A stretch of 64,000 nucleotides of DNA from an uncultured Thermoguttaceae bacterium (GCA_938042245.1 CALIRO010000045.1:124001-188000), one strand, 5' to 3'; numbered from the stretch's first letter, positions 27,696 to 37,546 are shown. The notes: generated by a model from the sequence alone, not told the origin. Numbers and translations are program-made.

Positions 27696-27731
27696 AGGCC
27701 GGTCTCACAGGAACAGCATCATTTGTCTTAT

Positions 27732-28901
27732 TTATCGAGTTCGCCAGATGGCTGAGTCAGGGATGCCCAGGGCGGCCTGGCGGAGGGCGATTTCGGCTCG
27801 GAATCGGCAGGCGTCTTTCGGATACCCGGCGGTCGGACAAATACCAGGCACTTGCTCAGCCCAAAACCGGTTCCAGGCCTCCATGGCTAATTCCCGCAAG
27901 TATTTCGAGAGCATGGAGGCCAGGGCAATTGGCATCAGGATCTCGCCGCCGCAAACGAACCGGAACTCCACCGGACCGGGGGCCGTTTGGAGCTGGTAAA
28001 TGCTTTGGGTTCGGCCCTCCTGGACGGCTTTTACCTGGGCGGGTGGGAAAAACTCAGGGGCAAACATCTTCGAAAGCAATTCTTGATATTTATCCCGGCT
28101 GCCATGTTTATCACAAAGCACCAAGACCGCTCCGGTTGGCAGTTCCGCTAAAAGACCCTTTACCAGCTCCAAGCTCTGGCAGGAGAGCATCGTCGCTTTA
28201 TTCCCGTACTGGCCAACCAGCCGATTGAACCGCTCTGGAAACAGAAGTATACTCCGAAGACCTAAAAGCCGGATCCCCTGCTCGGCCATTGTCTGGGCAA
28301 CCCGTTCGGCCAACAAAGCCATCTCTGCCGCAGAGAGGCTTTCTGGAAGGCTGGGCCAATACTGGGGATACCATGCCAGGGCGTCGTGTCGGCTTTCTGG
28401 ATCAAAAGCCACCTCATCAACCAGATCGGACCAACGTGCAGGCCGGCGACCGGCAGCGGCCAACAGCACAAACACGGTGCGTTCCAAACCGGCACGACCT
28501 AGCCGACTGTACACCAGCTTGGAATCGGCCACCACCAAGGGAAGCTCTTGGAGGATTTTTGGCAATAGGGTAGTCGGGACAAGAGGCCCTCCATTTTCAG
28601 TTGGGAAATGACCTGGATTGTTATTTGCGGAGAGGTGGCAGGGCAGTCCCCGCTCAGCCGGCCTGCTTCGCAGGCCGCTCTGGCCCGCAAAGGAGAGAAG
28701 GGAGGCGTCCGGAGGGGTGCAACGCTCCGGTTTTTTTCTGCGGGAAGGTTTCGGGGTAATCACCTGGCAAAGGTGTTGATACATTTGTTCCGGTGGCAAA
28801 TGAGCCGGTAGCTGCCACAGGCTGGCTGAGATCACCAGCGGCCCCAACCGAGGTCCATACCCTGCTTCATCCACGCCGATGCAATAGACCGACCCTGCCA
28901 T
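27732..28901 (-). CDS. Enlarged ribonuclease HII-like protein
   Basis: About 389 aa, nearly twice a normal RNase HII. The N-terminal IGVDEAGYGPRLGPLVISA matches the RNase HII GxDExGRGPxxGP start with both acidic residues; LVLCDKHGSRDKY supplies another conserved Asp; LASMLSKYLRELAME matches the ASIIAKVxRD helix; and GYPKDA matches the GYPT motif. So the RNase H fold and most acidic residues are kept, but the sequence is far from RnhB. Extra material includes a ~60-aa low-complexity insertion after residue 50. Likely a hybrid-nuclease relative particular to planctomycetes; activity unproven. ATG 28913 and 28952 are alternative starts. Confidence 0.7.
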   Translation of the reverse strand: MAGSVYCIGVDEAGYGPRLGPLVISASLWQLPAHLPPEQMYQHLCQVITPKPSRRKKPERCTPPDASLLSFAGQSGLRSRPAERGLPCHLSANNNPGHFPTENGGPLVPTTLLPKILQELPLVVADSKLVYSRLGRAGLERTVFVLLAAAGRRPARWSDLVDEVAFDPESRHDALAWYPQYWPSLPESLSAAEMALLAERVAQTMAEQGIRLLGLRSILLFPERFNRLVGQYGNKATMLSCQSLELVKGLLAELPTGAVLVLCDKHGSRDKYQELLSKMFAPEFFPPAQVKAVQEGRTQSIYQLQTAPGPVEFRFVCGGEILMPIALASMLSKYLRELAMEAWNRFWAEQVPGICPTAGYPKDACRFRAEIALRQAALGIPDSAIWRTR

Positions 28902-28974
28902 CTTAAAGACCATCCCGACGATCCTGCCGGATGAGTTTCCCACACAGGCCACCCAGCCGAGGGAAAGTTTCGCA

Positions 28975-29045
28975 CCTATGGAGAATTTCCAGCTTATGGG
29001 GAGTTTCCCGCGTAGGAGAGCTTCCAGCCTATGGAGATTTTATTG
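28975..29045. repeat. Degenerate tandem repeat, four units of 17-18 bp
   Basis: Units begin at 28975, 28993, 29011 and 29028 with a pattern CCTATGGAGAATTTCCAG. A weaker fifth unit may precede at 28957. The block occupies the leader of the RNase HII-like gene and touches the end of the gene upstream of it on the minus strand. Confidence 0.65.
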
Positions 29046-30026
29046 TCCGGGAGGGTTTTGCGGGAGAGGGGAGGCGATGAGATTTTCCAAGGCCTGTCGG
29101 AAGTGGGATTCCAAAAAAAGCACGTCCTGCGGGGCCAGCTCTTGCCGACCGGCCAAGCCCTGCACGACCATGGGGATCGGCACCTCCCGGCCCCGAGGAA
29201 GCCGAGTGGTGGCAAAAGCGTCCGGGGCCGGGATCCCTAGGGTAACTTTTTTGCCATCGACATGCAGCGGCGTAGTGGCGACCAGATTCGGCTGGATGAG
29301 CACCGCCGGGCTTCGGGCAGAGAGGTATCGACCCTCTTGGTTCAAGTCGATCCGCCAAGCCAACGAGGCTAACCCCCCGTCTTCTGGCCGGATAAGCAAA
29401 AAATACCGGATGACAATGGGGCGATGGCCGTCGGGGTCGGCAAAATAGGTTGGGGCATCCACGAGGGCCAACCGGGGCGAAAAGGCAACCTGATGAACTT
29501 TTTTGAGGTGTTCCTCTGCCCGGCCGAGAATGGCTAGTTTCAATACCCCTAAATCGGCTCCCAACTCTTTTTGAGTGGCGGTGGTCAAGACGATATCATC
29601 CTGGCCGACCTGGGCGCCAATGGCCATGGCCACTTTGTCAAGTCGCCAGGGTGGCCGGCCGCTTGGGTCCGCCGGCGCCACTCGGGCAGCAAATACCGTA
29701 AACAGAAATTCCGATGTAGGCCGAGCAAACTCAGGAATCGCCTCTACATCCCCGTCGGCCAGGCGGTTTCGGGTCTTAAAGATCAGATGGGTCCAGCCTG
29801 CGGGGGGCCGATTGGCTACTTTCGTGCCAGGCGGGATCTGGTCGATGGGACGGCGGGTGCAATCGATCTGGGCCGCCTGCCCCGCCAAATTGCTCAATAG
29901 ACCCGCCATGACCAAGGGGCACCAAAGCATCGGCCGAACCCAGGAAGGGCACCGCCGCAGGAGCATCTGCTGAGAAAACCAAACGAGCTGATCAAAAACC
30001 TGTAGCACAAGCGGCTCCCTCCGCAT
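29040..30026 (-). CDS. Secreted hypothetical protein
   Basis: 328 aa from ATG 30026, which follows GGGAGG at 11 bases; a TTG at 30059 is in frame. A hydrophobic segment at about residues 30-48 (MLWCPLVMAGLLSNLAGQAA) gives a signal or anchor. The mature part is mostly beta-type (WTHLIFKTRNRLADGD, LVDAPTYFADPDGHRPIVIRYF) without known motifs. Not identified. It is followed on the same strand by the RNase HII-like gene. Confidence 0.6.
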   Translation of the reverse strand: MRREPLVLQVFDQLVWFSQQMLLRRCPSWVRPMLWCPLVMAGLLSNLAGQAAQIDCTRRPIDQIPPGTKVANRPPAGWTHLIFKTRNRLADGDVEAIPEFARPTSEFLFTVFAARVAPADPSGRPPWRLDKVAMAIGAQVGQDDIVLTTATQKELGADLGVLKLAILGRAEEHLKKVHQVAFSPRLALVDAPTYFADPDGHRPIVIRYFLLIRPEDGGLASLAWRIDLNQEGRYLSARSPAVLIQPNLVATTPLHVDGKKVTLGIPAPDAFATTRLPRGREVPIPMVVQGLAGRQELAPQDVLFLESHFRQALENLIASPLPQNPPGQ

Positions 30027-30231
30027 TGGGTAGTAAACCTCCCGGATTGCCTGTGGCAAAACCGGCTAACCTCCATGTCTGTTTGCCATAAGAGGTTCTC
30101 GACCTACCGACTTTAAGAGAAGGTCGTTTGGGAAACGAAGATTCTAGCAAAGAGGCCAGCCATTCCACATATGTTTCGTATGAACTGAAATTCCTTTCGG
30201 GGATCGATAGGGATATTAGGAAAGCTGTCGA

Positions 30232-30717
30232 TTATTCTTCGGGACCACCGCGGGCGGGTTTGAACTTAATCTTTTCGATAAGCTTTACAATGTTTCCGCT
30301 CTGATCCACATAGCCGGAAACATGGGTGATGGCTTCCATGACATACTCATAGCGGAGCACATAATCGCAGTCCAGTTCAACTTCCAGGGTAGTGGCATCC
30401 CGGCCTGCGCAGAGGGCTTTGATTTCTTCGCGGAGTTCCTGGAAGCTTTTCAGGGGTCTTTCGGTTAATAGGATTTCGGTAAGCCGACCGCGAGAGTCCG
30501 CCTTCATCCGAACAACGATCGGAGGATTTTCTACTTCTTTGGGAGTGGCTTCGCTCATGGCAGCCAAGGGCATCTTGATGTCGAAATCGCCTTCGGTAGC
30601 GAAGACTTTCAGCGTCAGCATGAAGAAGATCAGAAGCTGAAAACACACGTCGATCATGGGCGTCATGTTCAGCACGATGCGTTGGAAACCGGTTTCATCT
30701 CTGGCGCCGAGGCGCAT
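30232..30717 (-). CDS. exbD: ExbD/TolR biopolymer transport protein
   Basis: 161 aa. One N-terminal membrane helix after NMTPMIDVCFQLLIFFML; the Asp in TPMIDV is the proton-carrying residue of ExbD/TolR. The remaining 120 aa are the periplasmic domain. Starts 3 bases after the stop of the upstream exbD, so the pair is translated together. Serves with the ExbB-like protein upstream as a proton-driven motor for envelope transport or maintenance. Confidence 0.9.
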   Translation of the reverse strand: MRLGARDETGFQRIVLNMTPMIDVCFQLLIFFMLTLKVFATEGDFDIKMPLAAMSEATPKEVENPPIVVRMKADSRGRLTEILLTERPLKSFQELREEIKALCAGRDATTLEVELDCDYVLRYEYVMEAITHVSGYVDQSGNIVKLIEKIKFKPARGGPEE

Positions 30718-30720
30718 CGG

Positions 30721-31188
30721 TTAAGTCCTTTGTGAAACAGCAATATATTTTTCTCTGGCCCGGAGGACAAACCGTTCAAACCCGAGATCCTGACACTCTT
30801 TGATCAGTTTCTGAAGGGTACCGGTCTGGGCGTCGCGATCGGCCCGGATAATGATAGTGGCTTTGGCGGCGCTTCGGCCAAGCTCCTGAAGACGTTGCTT
30901 TTCCCGTTGGAGGATGCCGCGGATCAGAGAAAGGCCCACTTCGTCGCCGCCGACGATCACCGTGGGCGGTTTGGCAGCAGTCAATTGGAGGATGATCGGC
31001 GATTCCCAAGGGGCTTCGGGCGGCTTGGCCAGCTCACTTTCCGGCAGCTTGATCCGCTCACTCTGGTCTTCGGTCACAAAGTTGATCGTGAGCATAAAAA
31101 AGATGATCAACTGGAACGTGACGTCGATCATCGGCGTCATGTCCGGGTCACACCTTGCGCTTGCTACATGGTGTCGGAAGATCTTCAT
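30721..31188 (-). CDS. exbD: ExbD/TolR biopolymer transport protein (paralogue)
   Basis: About 155 aa from ATG 31188. Shares the CDPDMTPMIDVTFQLIIFFML membrane segment with the key Asp, and a periplasmic domain ending FVLRAREKYIAVSQ. Two different ExbD proteins behind one ExbB is usual in planctomycetes and suggests a mixed ExbD dimer. The gap of 365 bases to exbB is long for an operon but no terminator is seen. Confidence 0.9.
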   Translation of the reverse strand: MKIFRHHVASARCDPDMTPMIDVTFQLIIFFMLTINFVTEDQSERIKLPESELAKPPEAPWESPIILQLTAAKPPTVIVGGDEVGLSLIRGILQREKQRLQELGRSAAKATIIIRADRDAQTGTLQKLIKECQDLGFERFVLRAREKYIAVSQRT

Positions 31189-31553
31189 TGCTCTGGCCTC
31201 ACACAAACCTGGCAACCTTTTCCCTCTGCTCCAAAAGGATTACCCAGTCCCAAACACCACCCAAAAATCCAACCATTTTCGGGGCGCCCCCGGCAGGTTG
31301 GCAGGACCGGAATTGTCTCAACACCACTGGAACCATGCACCTGTTTTCCACGCCAGTTGGTGGCCACAACCACTATACGCCACGATCGAGTCCACAGCAC
31401 TGTAAAAATGCTCGTATTTTCCACCCTACCGGCTTAAAAGTTTTCCCAGAAAACTGCAAAGGGCCAACGCCCTTAGCACCCCAGGCCTGCTCTTTCCCTT
31501 TGAAAGCTTCTCCACCGCCCCCTGAGAAGCCTTAAGTGGAGAACCGGCCAAGA
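31189..31553. other. Gap between exbB and exbD
   Basis: 365 bases within the exbB-exbD-exbD run. Short frames on both strands, none with initiation signals. I see no clear hairpin or repeat copy. It may contain an internal promoter for the exbD pair. Confidence 0.4.
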
Positions 31554-32375
31554 TCAGGCTTTTTTGGCCGCTCCTGCCGGAGAAAATCGCTTCATCAACT
31601 CCCCACTAAGGATGCCCACTTCGTTGACCAACCGATTCATTCGGTTACGTACAATTTGATAATATACAATAGCCGGAATCGCAATAATCAATCCAATCAG
31701 CGTGGTTACTAACGCCATGCTGATCCCTTGGGCCAATTCGGAAGGTTTGGGTGTGGTGGTGCTTTGGGCGATCTTGTTGAAGGCGATAATCATTCCGTTG
31801 ACCGTACCGAGCAGACCGAACATGGGGCTAATCTGCCCAATCAGGGCCACATAGCCCAGCCGGTGTTCTAGTTTCATATTTTCCTCCTCGCCCGTTTCCT
31901 GCATGGCAGCTATGGCAGCATCATAGCCACCGGAAAGTTGGGCCATACCAGCGGCCAACACTCGGCCCAAGAAAGATTCATCGGCCTTGACCAACTCATA
32001 GGCCTCTTGATACCGCTTATTGTTCAGATGCTCCTCAAAGACCTGCAAGAGCATCGAAGGAATGATATTCTCCCGTCGAACTGCTAAAATATTCATCACA
32101 AACAGAGCCACCAAGTTGAAGGTGATAAACAGAAAGATAATCACATACGGCAACCCCAACGACCGATACAGCCAAACCAACATGCTCTCCCGTTCCGGCG
32201 CTGCAGCCTCTTCGGCGCCGGCAGAGGTTTCCGCAGATCCGCTTGGTGTTTCGTCTTCCGCATAAACAACGGGGGGTTTAGAAACCACTGCCGTGAAAAC
32301 CCCCATATACACGGCCAATCCTAACATCGCTAAAAAACTGACTCCCAAAAACCGCTTCACATATCCGCTCGACAT
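31554..32375 (-). CDS. exbB: MotA/TolQ/ExbB proton channel family protein
   Basis: 273 aa from ATG 32375, which follows GGAGAGGAGG (the frame is open further upstream). An N-terminal signal-like segment and a short Ala/Glu linker are followed by the first core helix (YVIIFLFITFNLVALFVM), a cytoplasmic loop, and the paired helices containing ALIGQISPMFGLLGTVNGMI and ALVTTLIGLIIAIPAI, the hallmark of the family. Forms the pentameric channel around the ExbD dimer. First gene of the exbB-exbD-exbD run. Confidence 0.92.
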   Translation of the reverse strand: MSSGYVKRFLGVSFLAMLGLAVYMGVFTAVVSKPPVVYAEDETPSGSAETSAGAEEAAAPERESMLVWLYRSLGLPYVIIFLFITFNLVALFVMNILAVRRENIIPSMLLQVFEEHLNNKRYQEAYELVKADESFLGRVLAAGMAQLSGGYDAAIAAMQETGEEENMKLEHRLGYVALIGQISPMFGLLGTVNGMIIAFNKIAQSTTTPKPSELAQGISMALVTTLIGLIIAIPAIVYYQIVRNRMNRLVNEVGILSGELMKRFSPAGAAKKA

Positions 32376-33251
32376 GACTACCTCCTCTCCTAGGACAGCT
32401 TCTCCCAATAGGCCAAAAATACGTCTGTCTGGGGGTGTTTGGGTGGCGCGGAGTCTTATCCGTCCCTGGTGGCTGCTCCTATGGGCGGGACGCTGTAGCC
32501 CGCCAAAAGCTCGGCTTCGGCAGTTGGCAACATAGACTCCCTTAGCCACCTAAAAAGAATTATTATAAATCCAACTTCGTTTCTTTGGAACCCCTCGCAA
32601 ACTCCTTTTTTCACAGAAGCTTGCTGTCTAAAAAACCTATTTTACGTCCTGGGACCTGTCAAGCGAAGCCTGCCAAGCAGGCCCTGGTCGAGTCGGGCGG
32701 GGTTCTGGCCATGCTGGCCCAGGGTGGGCCACTTCAGTCCGTGCCCGGAAGATCCAGGCCAGGAACAGATGCCTCTGCTGCCAAAACCCATTTCCCCTCA
32801 GAGGTTAGCCTTTTCTGAGTTCCCTTTAACTTTTCCTACAGCTCCAGGGAAGTTATTCCCCTTTTGGGCAAAAAGCTATTTGGAAAGGGTAGCCTTGGGC
32901 TTTTCCCACAAAGCTGGCGCCTACAGAGACCCCGTTGGCGACCTTTTGTTCCAAAGCCCCCTATATCTTTGGAACATTTAACCCACCTAGAGCTCTTGGA
33001 ACCTGAGCCGCCTGGTATGGCTTGGAAGCTGGGCCAGATCGGGATGGGTGTTAAAGCATATTTAGAAAGTCCTGAGAGTCCGGACGTGCCGTCCGCAACG
33101 ACTCCCAGTGCGGGTCTCCATTCTGTAAATCCTCCCCTCTCTATACCGTGGGAGAGGGTTCGGAGGAGTGGCCCTCTTTCTGCCCACTGGGGAGAGGAGT
33201 TTTTTATTGGTTTTTCTCCCAATGGCAGGGGCGATCGGCAGACCGAAACGG
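32376..33251. other. Intergenic region of about 875 bases
   Basis: No gene can be supported. Open frames on both strands lack initiation signals, and their translations are unlike any family I know. No copy of either dispersed repeat. Part of it should carry the promoter of exbB and the end of the alcohol dehydrogenase transcript. Confidence 0.45.
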
Positions 33252-34256
33252 TCATCCAATCTGAAGAACTCCTGTGCCGGCGATTTGATCGGTTTTTAAG
33301 TCCTGCAGGGCCCTGTTCGCCTCAGCCAACGGATACACCGTAGTATGAGGGCGGATCGGGATCCGGGCTGCTTCGGCCAACAGTTGCTCCCCATCTTGGC
33401 GGGTATTGGAAGTAACCGAGCGGATATCTCGCTCATAGAAGAGATACCGTTGATAGTCCATTTGGGGGATGGGGCTCATGTAGATGCCCGCCAAAGCGAG
33501 GGTACCACCTTTTTGGAGTTTTTCCAAAGCAGGGGGTACCAAATCCCCCGCTGGGGCAAAAATGATCGCACTATGCACCTTGCAGGGAAGTTGCTCGGCG
33601 GATTCGCCTACCCAATCGGCCCCCATCTGGCGGGCCAATTGGCGGTGTTTTTCGCCCCGGCTTACCACGAAGACCTCACAACCCCGAGCTTGGGCCAGTT
33701 GGAGCACCACATGGGCCGAGGAACCAAACCCATATAGGGCCAACCGCCCCCCTTCTTCGGGCACTTGAGCCCGCCGAAACGCCCGGTAGCCAATAATCCC
33801 CGCACACAAAAGGGGGGCCGCCTCCGCATCGGTAAACAGCTCGGGAATCGCATAGGCAAAATCTTCCCGGACCAAGGCGTATTCGGCATAGCCACCGTCG
33901 GCATGATAGCCGGTAAACTGGGCCGCCTCGCAAAGATTTTCCTTGCCTGCCCGGCAAAATTCGCATTGGCCGCACGTCTGCCGAAGCCAAGCAATGCCCA
34001 CCCGGTCCCCTAGGCGAAACCGTCGGCAATTCGGCCCCAACGCATCGACAATCCCCACTATCTGGTGGCCTGGCACCACCGGCATCTTTGCCCCGGCCAG
34101 CTCCCCTTCAATCACATGCAGATCCGTCCGGCAGATTGCACACGTCCGCACCCGAACCCGCAGATGCCCTTCCGGAGGCTCCGGGGTGGGCAGTTCCCTC
34201 AGGCGAAGCGGCCCGTTCTGAATCGAATCCACCCTCTCTAATACCATGGCCTTCAT
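33252..34256 (-). CDS. Zinc-dependent alcohol dehydrogenase, medium-chain family
   Basis: 334 aa from ATG 34256 with GGGAGG upstream. The catalytic zinc site is seen as CAICRTDLH and GHQIVG (Gln for the more common Glu, as in the AdhA-like subgroup). The structural zinc site is CGQCEFCRAGKENLC with its four cysteines. A Rossmann domain follows (LALYGFGSSAHVVLQLA), its GFGSSA a variant of GxGxxG. NAD(P)-linked oxidation of alcohols or reduction of aldehydes in the cytoplasm is likely; the substrate is unknown. Single gene. Confidence 0.9.
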   Translation of the reverse strand: MKAMVLERVDSIQNGPLRLRELPTPEPPEGHLRVRVRTCAICRTDLHVIEGELAGAKMPVVPGHQIVGIVDALGPNCRRFRLGDRVGIAWLRQTCGQCEFCRAGKENLCEAAQFTGYHADGGYAEYALVREDFAYAIPELFTDAEAAPLLCAGIIGYRAFRRAQVPEEGGRLALYGFGSSAHVVLQLAQARGCEVFVVSRGEKHRQLARQMGADWVGESAEQLPCKVHSAIIFAPAGDLVPPALEKLQKGGTLALAGIYMSPIPQMDYQRYLFYERDIRSVTSNTRQDGEQLLAEAARIPIRPHTTVYPLAEANRALQDLKTDQIAGTGVLQIG

Positions 34257-34922
34257 CGACAAACCTCCCAATGGACTCCCTTTGGTTAGAAAGTTGCCCA
34301 CCCGATCGAAACAGACCACCAGGAATCTCTCCGTCATTGGGGGAAGAGATCTTCTGGAAAGGGAGAGATTTTATTTTGGTCCGCCCTTTTTATTTTGACT
34401 AGCTCTCCCTAAGTTCACACACGAGGCGAAACCTTGCTGGTATCTACCAGGGGGACCTTGGCAGGCGAATCCAATGAGTCGAGCCTCCAAAAGTGCATAT
34501 AGTTCCCTAGATGTTTGAGGTTTTCGAGGTGTTCCCATGCGGGCTCGCTACTTCCAAGGCACTGCTTCTGCAAATGCACCTCGGTTGGGTGGGGATGATA
34601 AAGATGGGGTAGCTCGCTATGAACCGATGGATTTGCATCCAGCAGAAAGCGGAACATGAAGACACACCCGAAATAGAAACAAAAACGGCGTGGAAGCCGT
34701 CGTTTCCGCGAGCTCCACGCCGTCAAAATGGGCTGGGGGAATGCCCTCGGCATCCAACTCCACCGGACGGTTTCAAACCGGTAGGTGCATCCGATCCTCC
34801 CTGGAAGAATGGGAAGAATAGGAGGACGACTTTCGCCAGGCAAACGCTTCGCTCCGGTGGGCCATGGACTGCCCCCCCCGGGCTGGAAGAATAAAGGCAC
34901 GATTTTCCCCGGCGAAATCCCA
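34257..34922. other. Intergenic region between VIT-VWA and alcohol dehydrogenase genes
   Basis: About 665 bases. It includes the hairpin at 34685-34723 described separately. The remainder has only short frames of no evident meaning. Confidence 0.45.
34670..34723 (-). terminator. Probable Rho-independent terminator of the VIT-VWA gene
   Basis: Ten-bp stem ACGGCGTGGA/TCCACGCCGT (34685-34694 with 34714-34723). Read on the minus strand it is followed by a T-rich tail (TTTTTGTTTCTATTT). It lies 200 bases past the stop of the VIT-VWA gene. Confidence 0.7.
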
Positions 34923-37274
34923 TTACGGTTCGATCAAGTAGGCTTGGCCGCCTAGGTTGACCATGACCGGCTCGTCAAAGACCAAGTACTGCGACATGGT
35001 GCGACCGTAGCGGTTGGCCAACTCGAAATACTCCCGGCTAAACTGCCGGACCCGTTGGAGGTTCTTTTGCTGGGCTTCAGTGAGGGTGGAGTCGATCCAC
35101 TGGTTTTGCCGACGGTAGAAGGTCCGGTTGGCCACCTGCCGGATGTTTTGACCGGCCTGCAGGACTTCCCGATCGGCGTCAGCGGCTTCCCTGGCCAACG
35201 CGCCGCCGAGAGATCTACCGGCTTCTTTGAAAGCCTGAGCGGCATCGGCCGCAGACGCCGCCGGTCCTGCACCCCAAAAGGCAGGGAGACTGGGCATCGC
35301 CTGTTCAGCCGCTTTCATTGCCCCACGGAAGGCCCGTTGGCCGACGCCGCCAAAACCTTCGGCTTGGGCCAGGGCCTCCAGCCGACGGTGGGCCCGCTCC
35401 ACGTTGGCGGTAACCGCGCCGATCGGAGCGTTCTCATCAGCCAGGAAGGAAGTGTACGGAGTTATCACCCCATGCCGGGTGGCCAACTCCACGAGCTCCT
35501 TGACCAACTCGTCGTTTTTGCCTTTCAGATCAATCTCGTCCAGGATTTCGCCGATGCGGCGGATGGCCCAAAGTTTTTCGACAAAGCCGAGGCTTTCGTC
35601 CGGGCTTTTTTCCACCAGATTGGCAGGGAAGTCCAGCTTCTGGGTCTGATCCCCCAGTTTGCCTTGGACAACCACCTTGGCCGCCCCAGACTTCTTGTAT
35701 CGGCCAACCAGGACCAATTGCTGCCCGGCAAACAGGTCAATCGGTCCCTTCGGATAGATGCGGTTGACCACGGGGCCGTCCTCCGGCTTGGCTGTATCCA
35801 CGGTAATCTCAATCTTCACATCAGTCATCACCGGGGACTCGATCCGGCGATAGAACCGGGAGACAGCGTCTTCCAGGTCTTGTTCGGGCCGGACGTATTC
35901 GCTCTGGCCGAAGTTCTCGGTAACCAGCCGATCCAACAGCCGAGCATTCACGTCGTAGCCGACGCCAAAGGCAAAGATGCGAGCCCGTACCTTGTTACTT
36001 TCCTTGGCGTTGGCAACGATCTTCATCTCATTGGTTTCACCGGCAGTGGGCAGGCCATCGGTCAGGAAGATGATGTAGCTGGGTCGGCTGGAATCGGTCA
36101 GTTGGGCCAGAGCAGCTTTCAAGGCGCCGTCGATGTTGGTGCTGCCGCCTGCATAGAGGCCTTCGATGAACCCCTGGGCGGCCCGACGGGTTTCGTCATT
36201 GTACCGCTGCAATTCCGGCCGGAACGATTCGACCGTGCTATCGTAGGCGAGAATGTTGAACGTGTCGCCTTCGCGGAGGTTCTGAAGGATAAATTTGGCG
36301 GCGTTTCGGGCTTGCTCGATCTTCTTGCCGGTCATACTGCCCGAACGATCCACCACAAAGATGACGGTCTTTTTGGGCCGCTCGCCCGTTTGCTCGATCT
36401 TCGGACTGGCCAAAAGCAGGAAATAGCCGTCCTCCTTCTCGTTGGGCCGATAGCTAAGCACCCGAGTGCTGACCGTGCCTTTGCCAATATCGTAGAATAG
36501 CCGAAAATCGCTGGTCGGAATCTGCTTTTCCACCTTCCAGCTCACGGTGGCGTGCTTGTCGTCCGGCCGCTTGATATCTACCGGATGCGTCGGACTATAG
36601 ACATTCTTAATTTCATCTTGGCTTTCGATGCTGATCCGGAAACTGATCTCGTCAACCGGCTCCGCCGTGTATTTGGCGGTGCTTAGAGGGAACAGAAAAT
36701 CGGTCAGCCCCTCGAACTTTCGGCAAAGCTGGTTATACCGAAGAATGACCTTCCGTTCCGCTCCCGGCGGCACCGGAAACACACTGGTCTTAAATAGCCC
36801 CGTGCCAATCCATTCCAATAGGGCCGGGTCTTTGTTTTTCCGGACAATGTCTTCGTAGAGTCGGCGGGCCTCCTCAGCCTTCATCAGTTTGGCCGGGTAT
36901 TCCTTGCCATCGATCATCAAGGTCAACTGATCTACCGCCCCGTCATACGGCAGCGGGAAGATAAAGGAGACCTCCAACTGTCGGCTCCCGGTATTGACAA
37001 ACGACTGGGTAACCTGCACCGAGGCCACCTGATCGACAATCTTGGCATGGACGCTAAGTTCTTTGATCTTATAGGTGGCCGGCGGCGGAGGCACCGGCCG
37101 AGGCGGATGCGGCGGCGGATACGGGGGCGGATAGGGTGGCGGCCAAATAATGCCCGGCCTTGGCAACCGCACCGATTGCCCTGGATCTTCCACCACCAAT
37201 ACCCCCTGCGCCTGAGCTACCAGAGGCAACAGGAACACCACCACCAACCCCACACCTACAATCCAACGTCCCAT
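34923..37274 (-). CDS. VIT and VWA domain exported protein
   Basis: 783 aa. ATG 37274 follows GGAAGGAG (the frame includes a TTG two codons earlier). A signal peptide (VGLVVVFLLPLVAQAQG) and a proline-rich spacer of P-Y-P-P-P type are followed by the VIT domain at about 70-200 (the inter-alpha-trypsin fold; QLEVSFIFPLPYDGAVD), and a VWA domain at about 300-480 with an intact MIDAS, VDRSGSMTG. The C-terminal 200 aa are helical and Ala/Arg-rich. Such proteins are common on planctomycete envelopes and bind ligands through a divalent ion. Followed by a probable terminator. Confidence 0.9.
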   Translation of the reverse strand: MGRWIVGVGLVVVFLLPLVAQAQGVLVVEDPGQSVRLPRPGIIWPPPYPPPYPPPHPPRPVPPPPATYKIKELSVHAKIVDQVASVQVTQSFVNTGSRQLEVSFIFPLPYDGAVDQLTLMIDGKEYPAKLMKAEEARRLYEDIVRKNKDPALLEWIGTGLFKTSVFPVPPGAERKVILRYNQLCRKFEGLTDFLFPLSTAKYTAEPVDEISFRISIESQDEIKNVYSPTHPVDIKRPDDKHATVSWKVEKQIPTSDFRLFYDIGKGTVSTRVLSYRPNEKEDGYFLLLASPKIEQTGERPKKTVIFVVDRSGSMTGKKIEQARNAAKFILQNLREGDTFNILAYDSTVESFRPELQRYNDETRRAAQGFIEGLYAGGSTNIDGALKAALAQLTDSSRPSYIIFLTDGLPTAGETNEMKIVANAKESNKVRARIFAFGVGYDVNARLLDRLVTENFGQSEYVRPEQDLEDAVSRFYRRIESPVMTDVKIEITVDTAKPEDGPVVNRIYPKGPIDLFAGQQLVLVGRYKKSGAAKVVVQGKLGDQTQKLDFPANLVEKSPDESLGFVEKLWAIRRIGEILDEIDLKGKNDELVKELVELATRHGVITPYTSFLADENAPIGAVTANVERAHRRLEALAQAEGFGGVGQRAFRGAMKAAEQAMPSLPAFWGAGPAASAADAAQAFKEAGRSLGGALAREAADADREVLQAGQNIRQVANRTFYRRQNQWIDSTLTEAQQKNLQRVRQFSREYFELANRYGRTMSQYLVFDEPVMVNLGGQAYLIEP

Positions 37275-37383
37275 GACCAAACTCCTTCCAAAAAAGGTGG
37301 CAACATTTGGCCGAAACCAGCCCGTTTTTCTACGCCAAAGTTTTTCTCTATGTTAGACGTAGCTAACTAGAAAAAAGTTTCGG

Positions 37384-37546
37384 GCCAGTTCAGCCAAAGG
37401 AAGACGCTGCCTGGATGATCCGAGGAAAACCTTTGGGTGTCGCTGCGGCGCAACTTGGGATCCAGACCAAATATATAAACTCGCACAAAAACTAGATTCC
37501 TGGTTTCGGAGGAGTGCCTTGCTCCCCCATTCGGGTGAACTGTGAG
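37384..37546 (+). repeat. 160-bp inverted-repeat element, copy 4 (family 1)
   Basis: TTCAGCCAAAGG (37389-37400) and CATTCGGGTGAA (37528-37539) form the ends. The interior keeps GATCCGAGGAAAACC, CCAGACCAAAT, CACAAAAACTAGATTCCT and TTTCGGAGGAGTGCCTT. The central hairpin is degraded in this copy. It occupies most of the gap between tilS and the VIT-VWA gene, and so the upstream region of the latter. Confidence 0.8.

Noticed and set aside
35055-36500. 481-codon open frame on the + strand
   Set aside because: Lies wholly antisense to the clear VIT-VWA gene; an effect of its codon usage.
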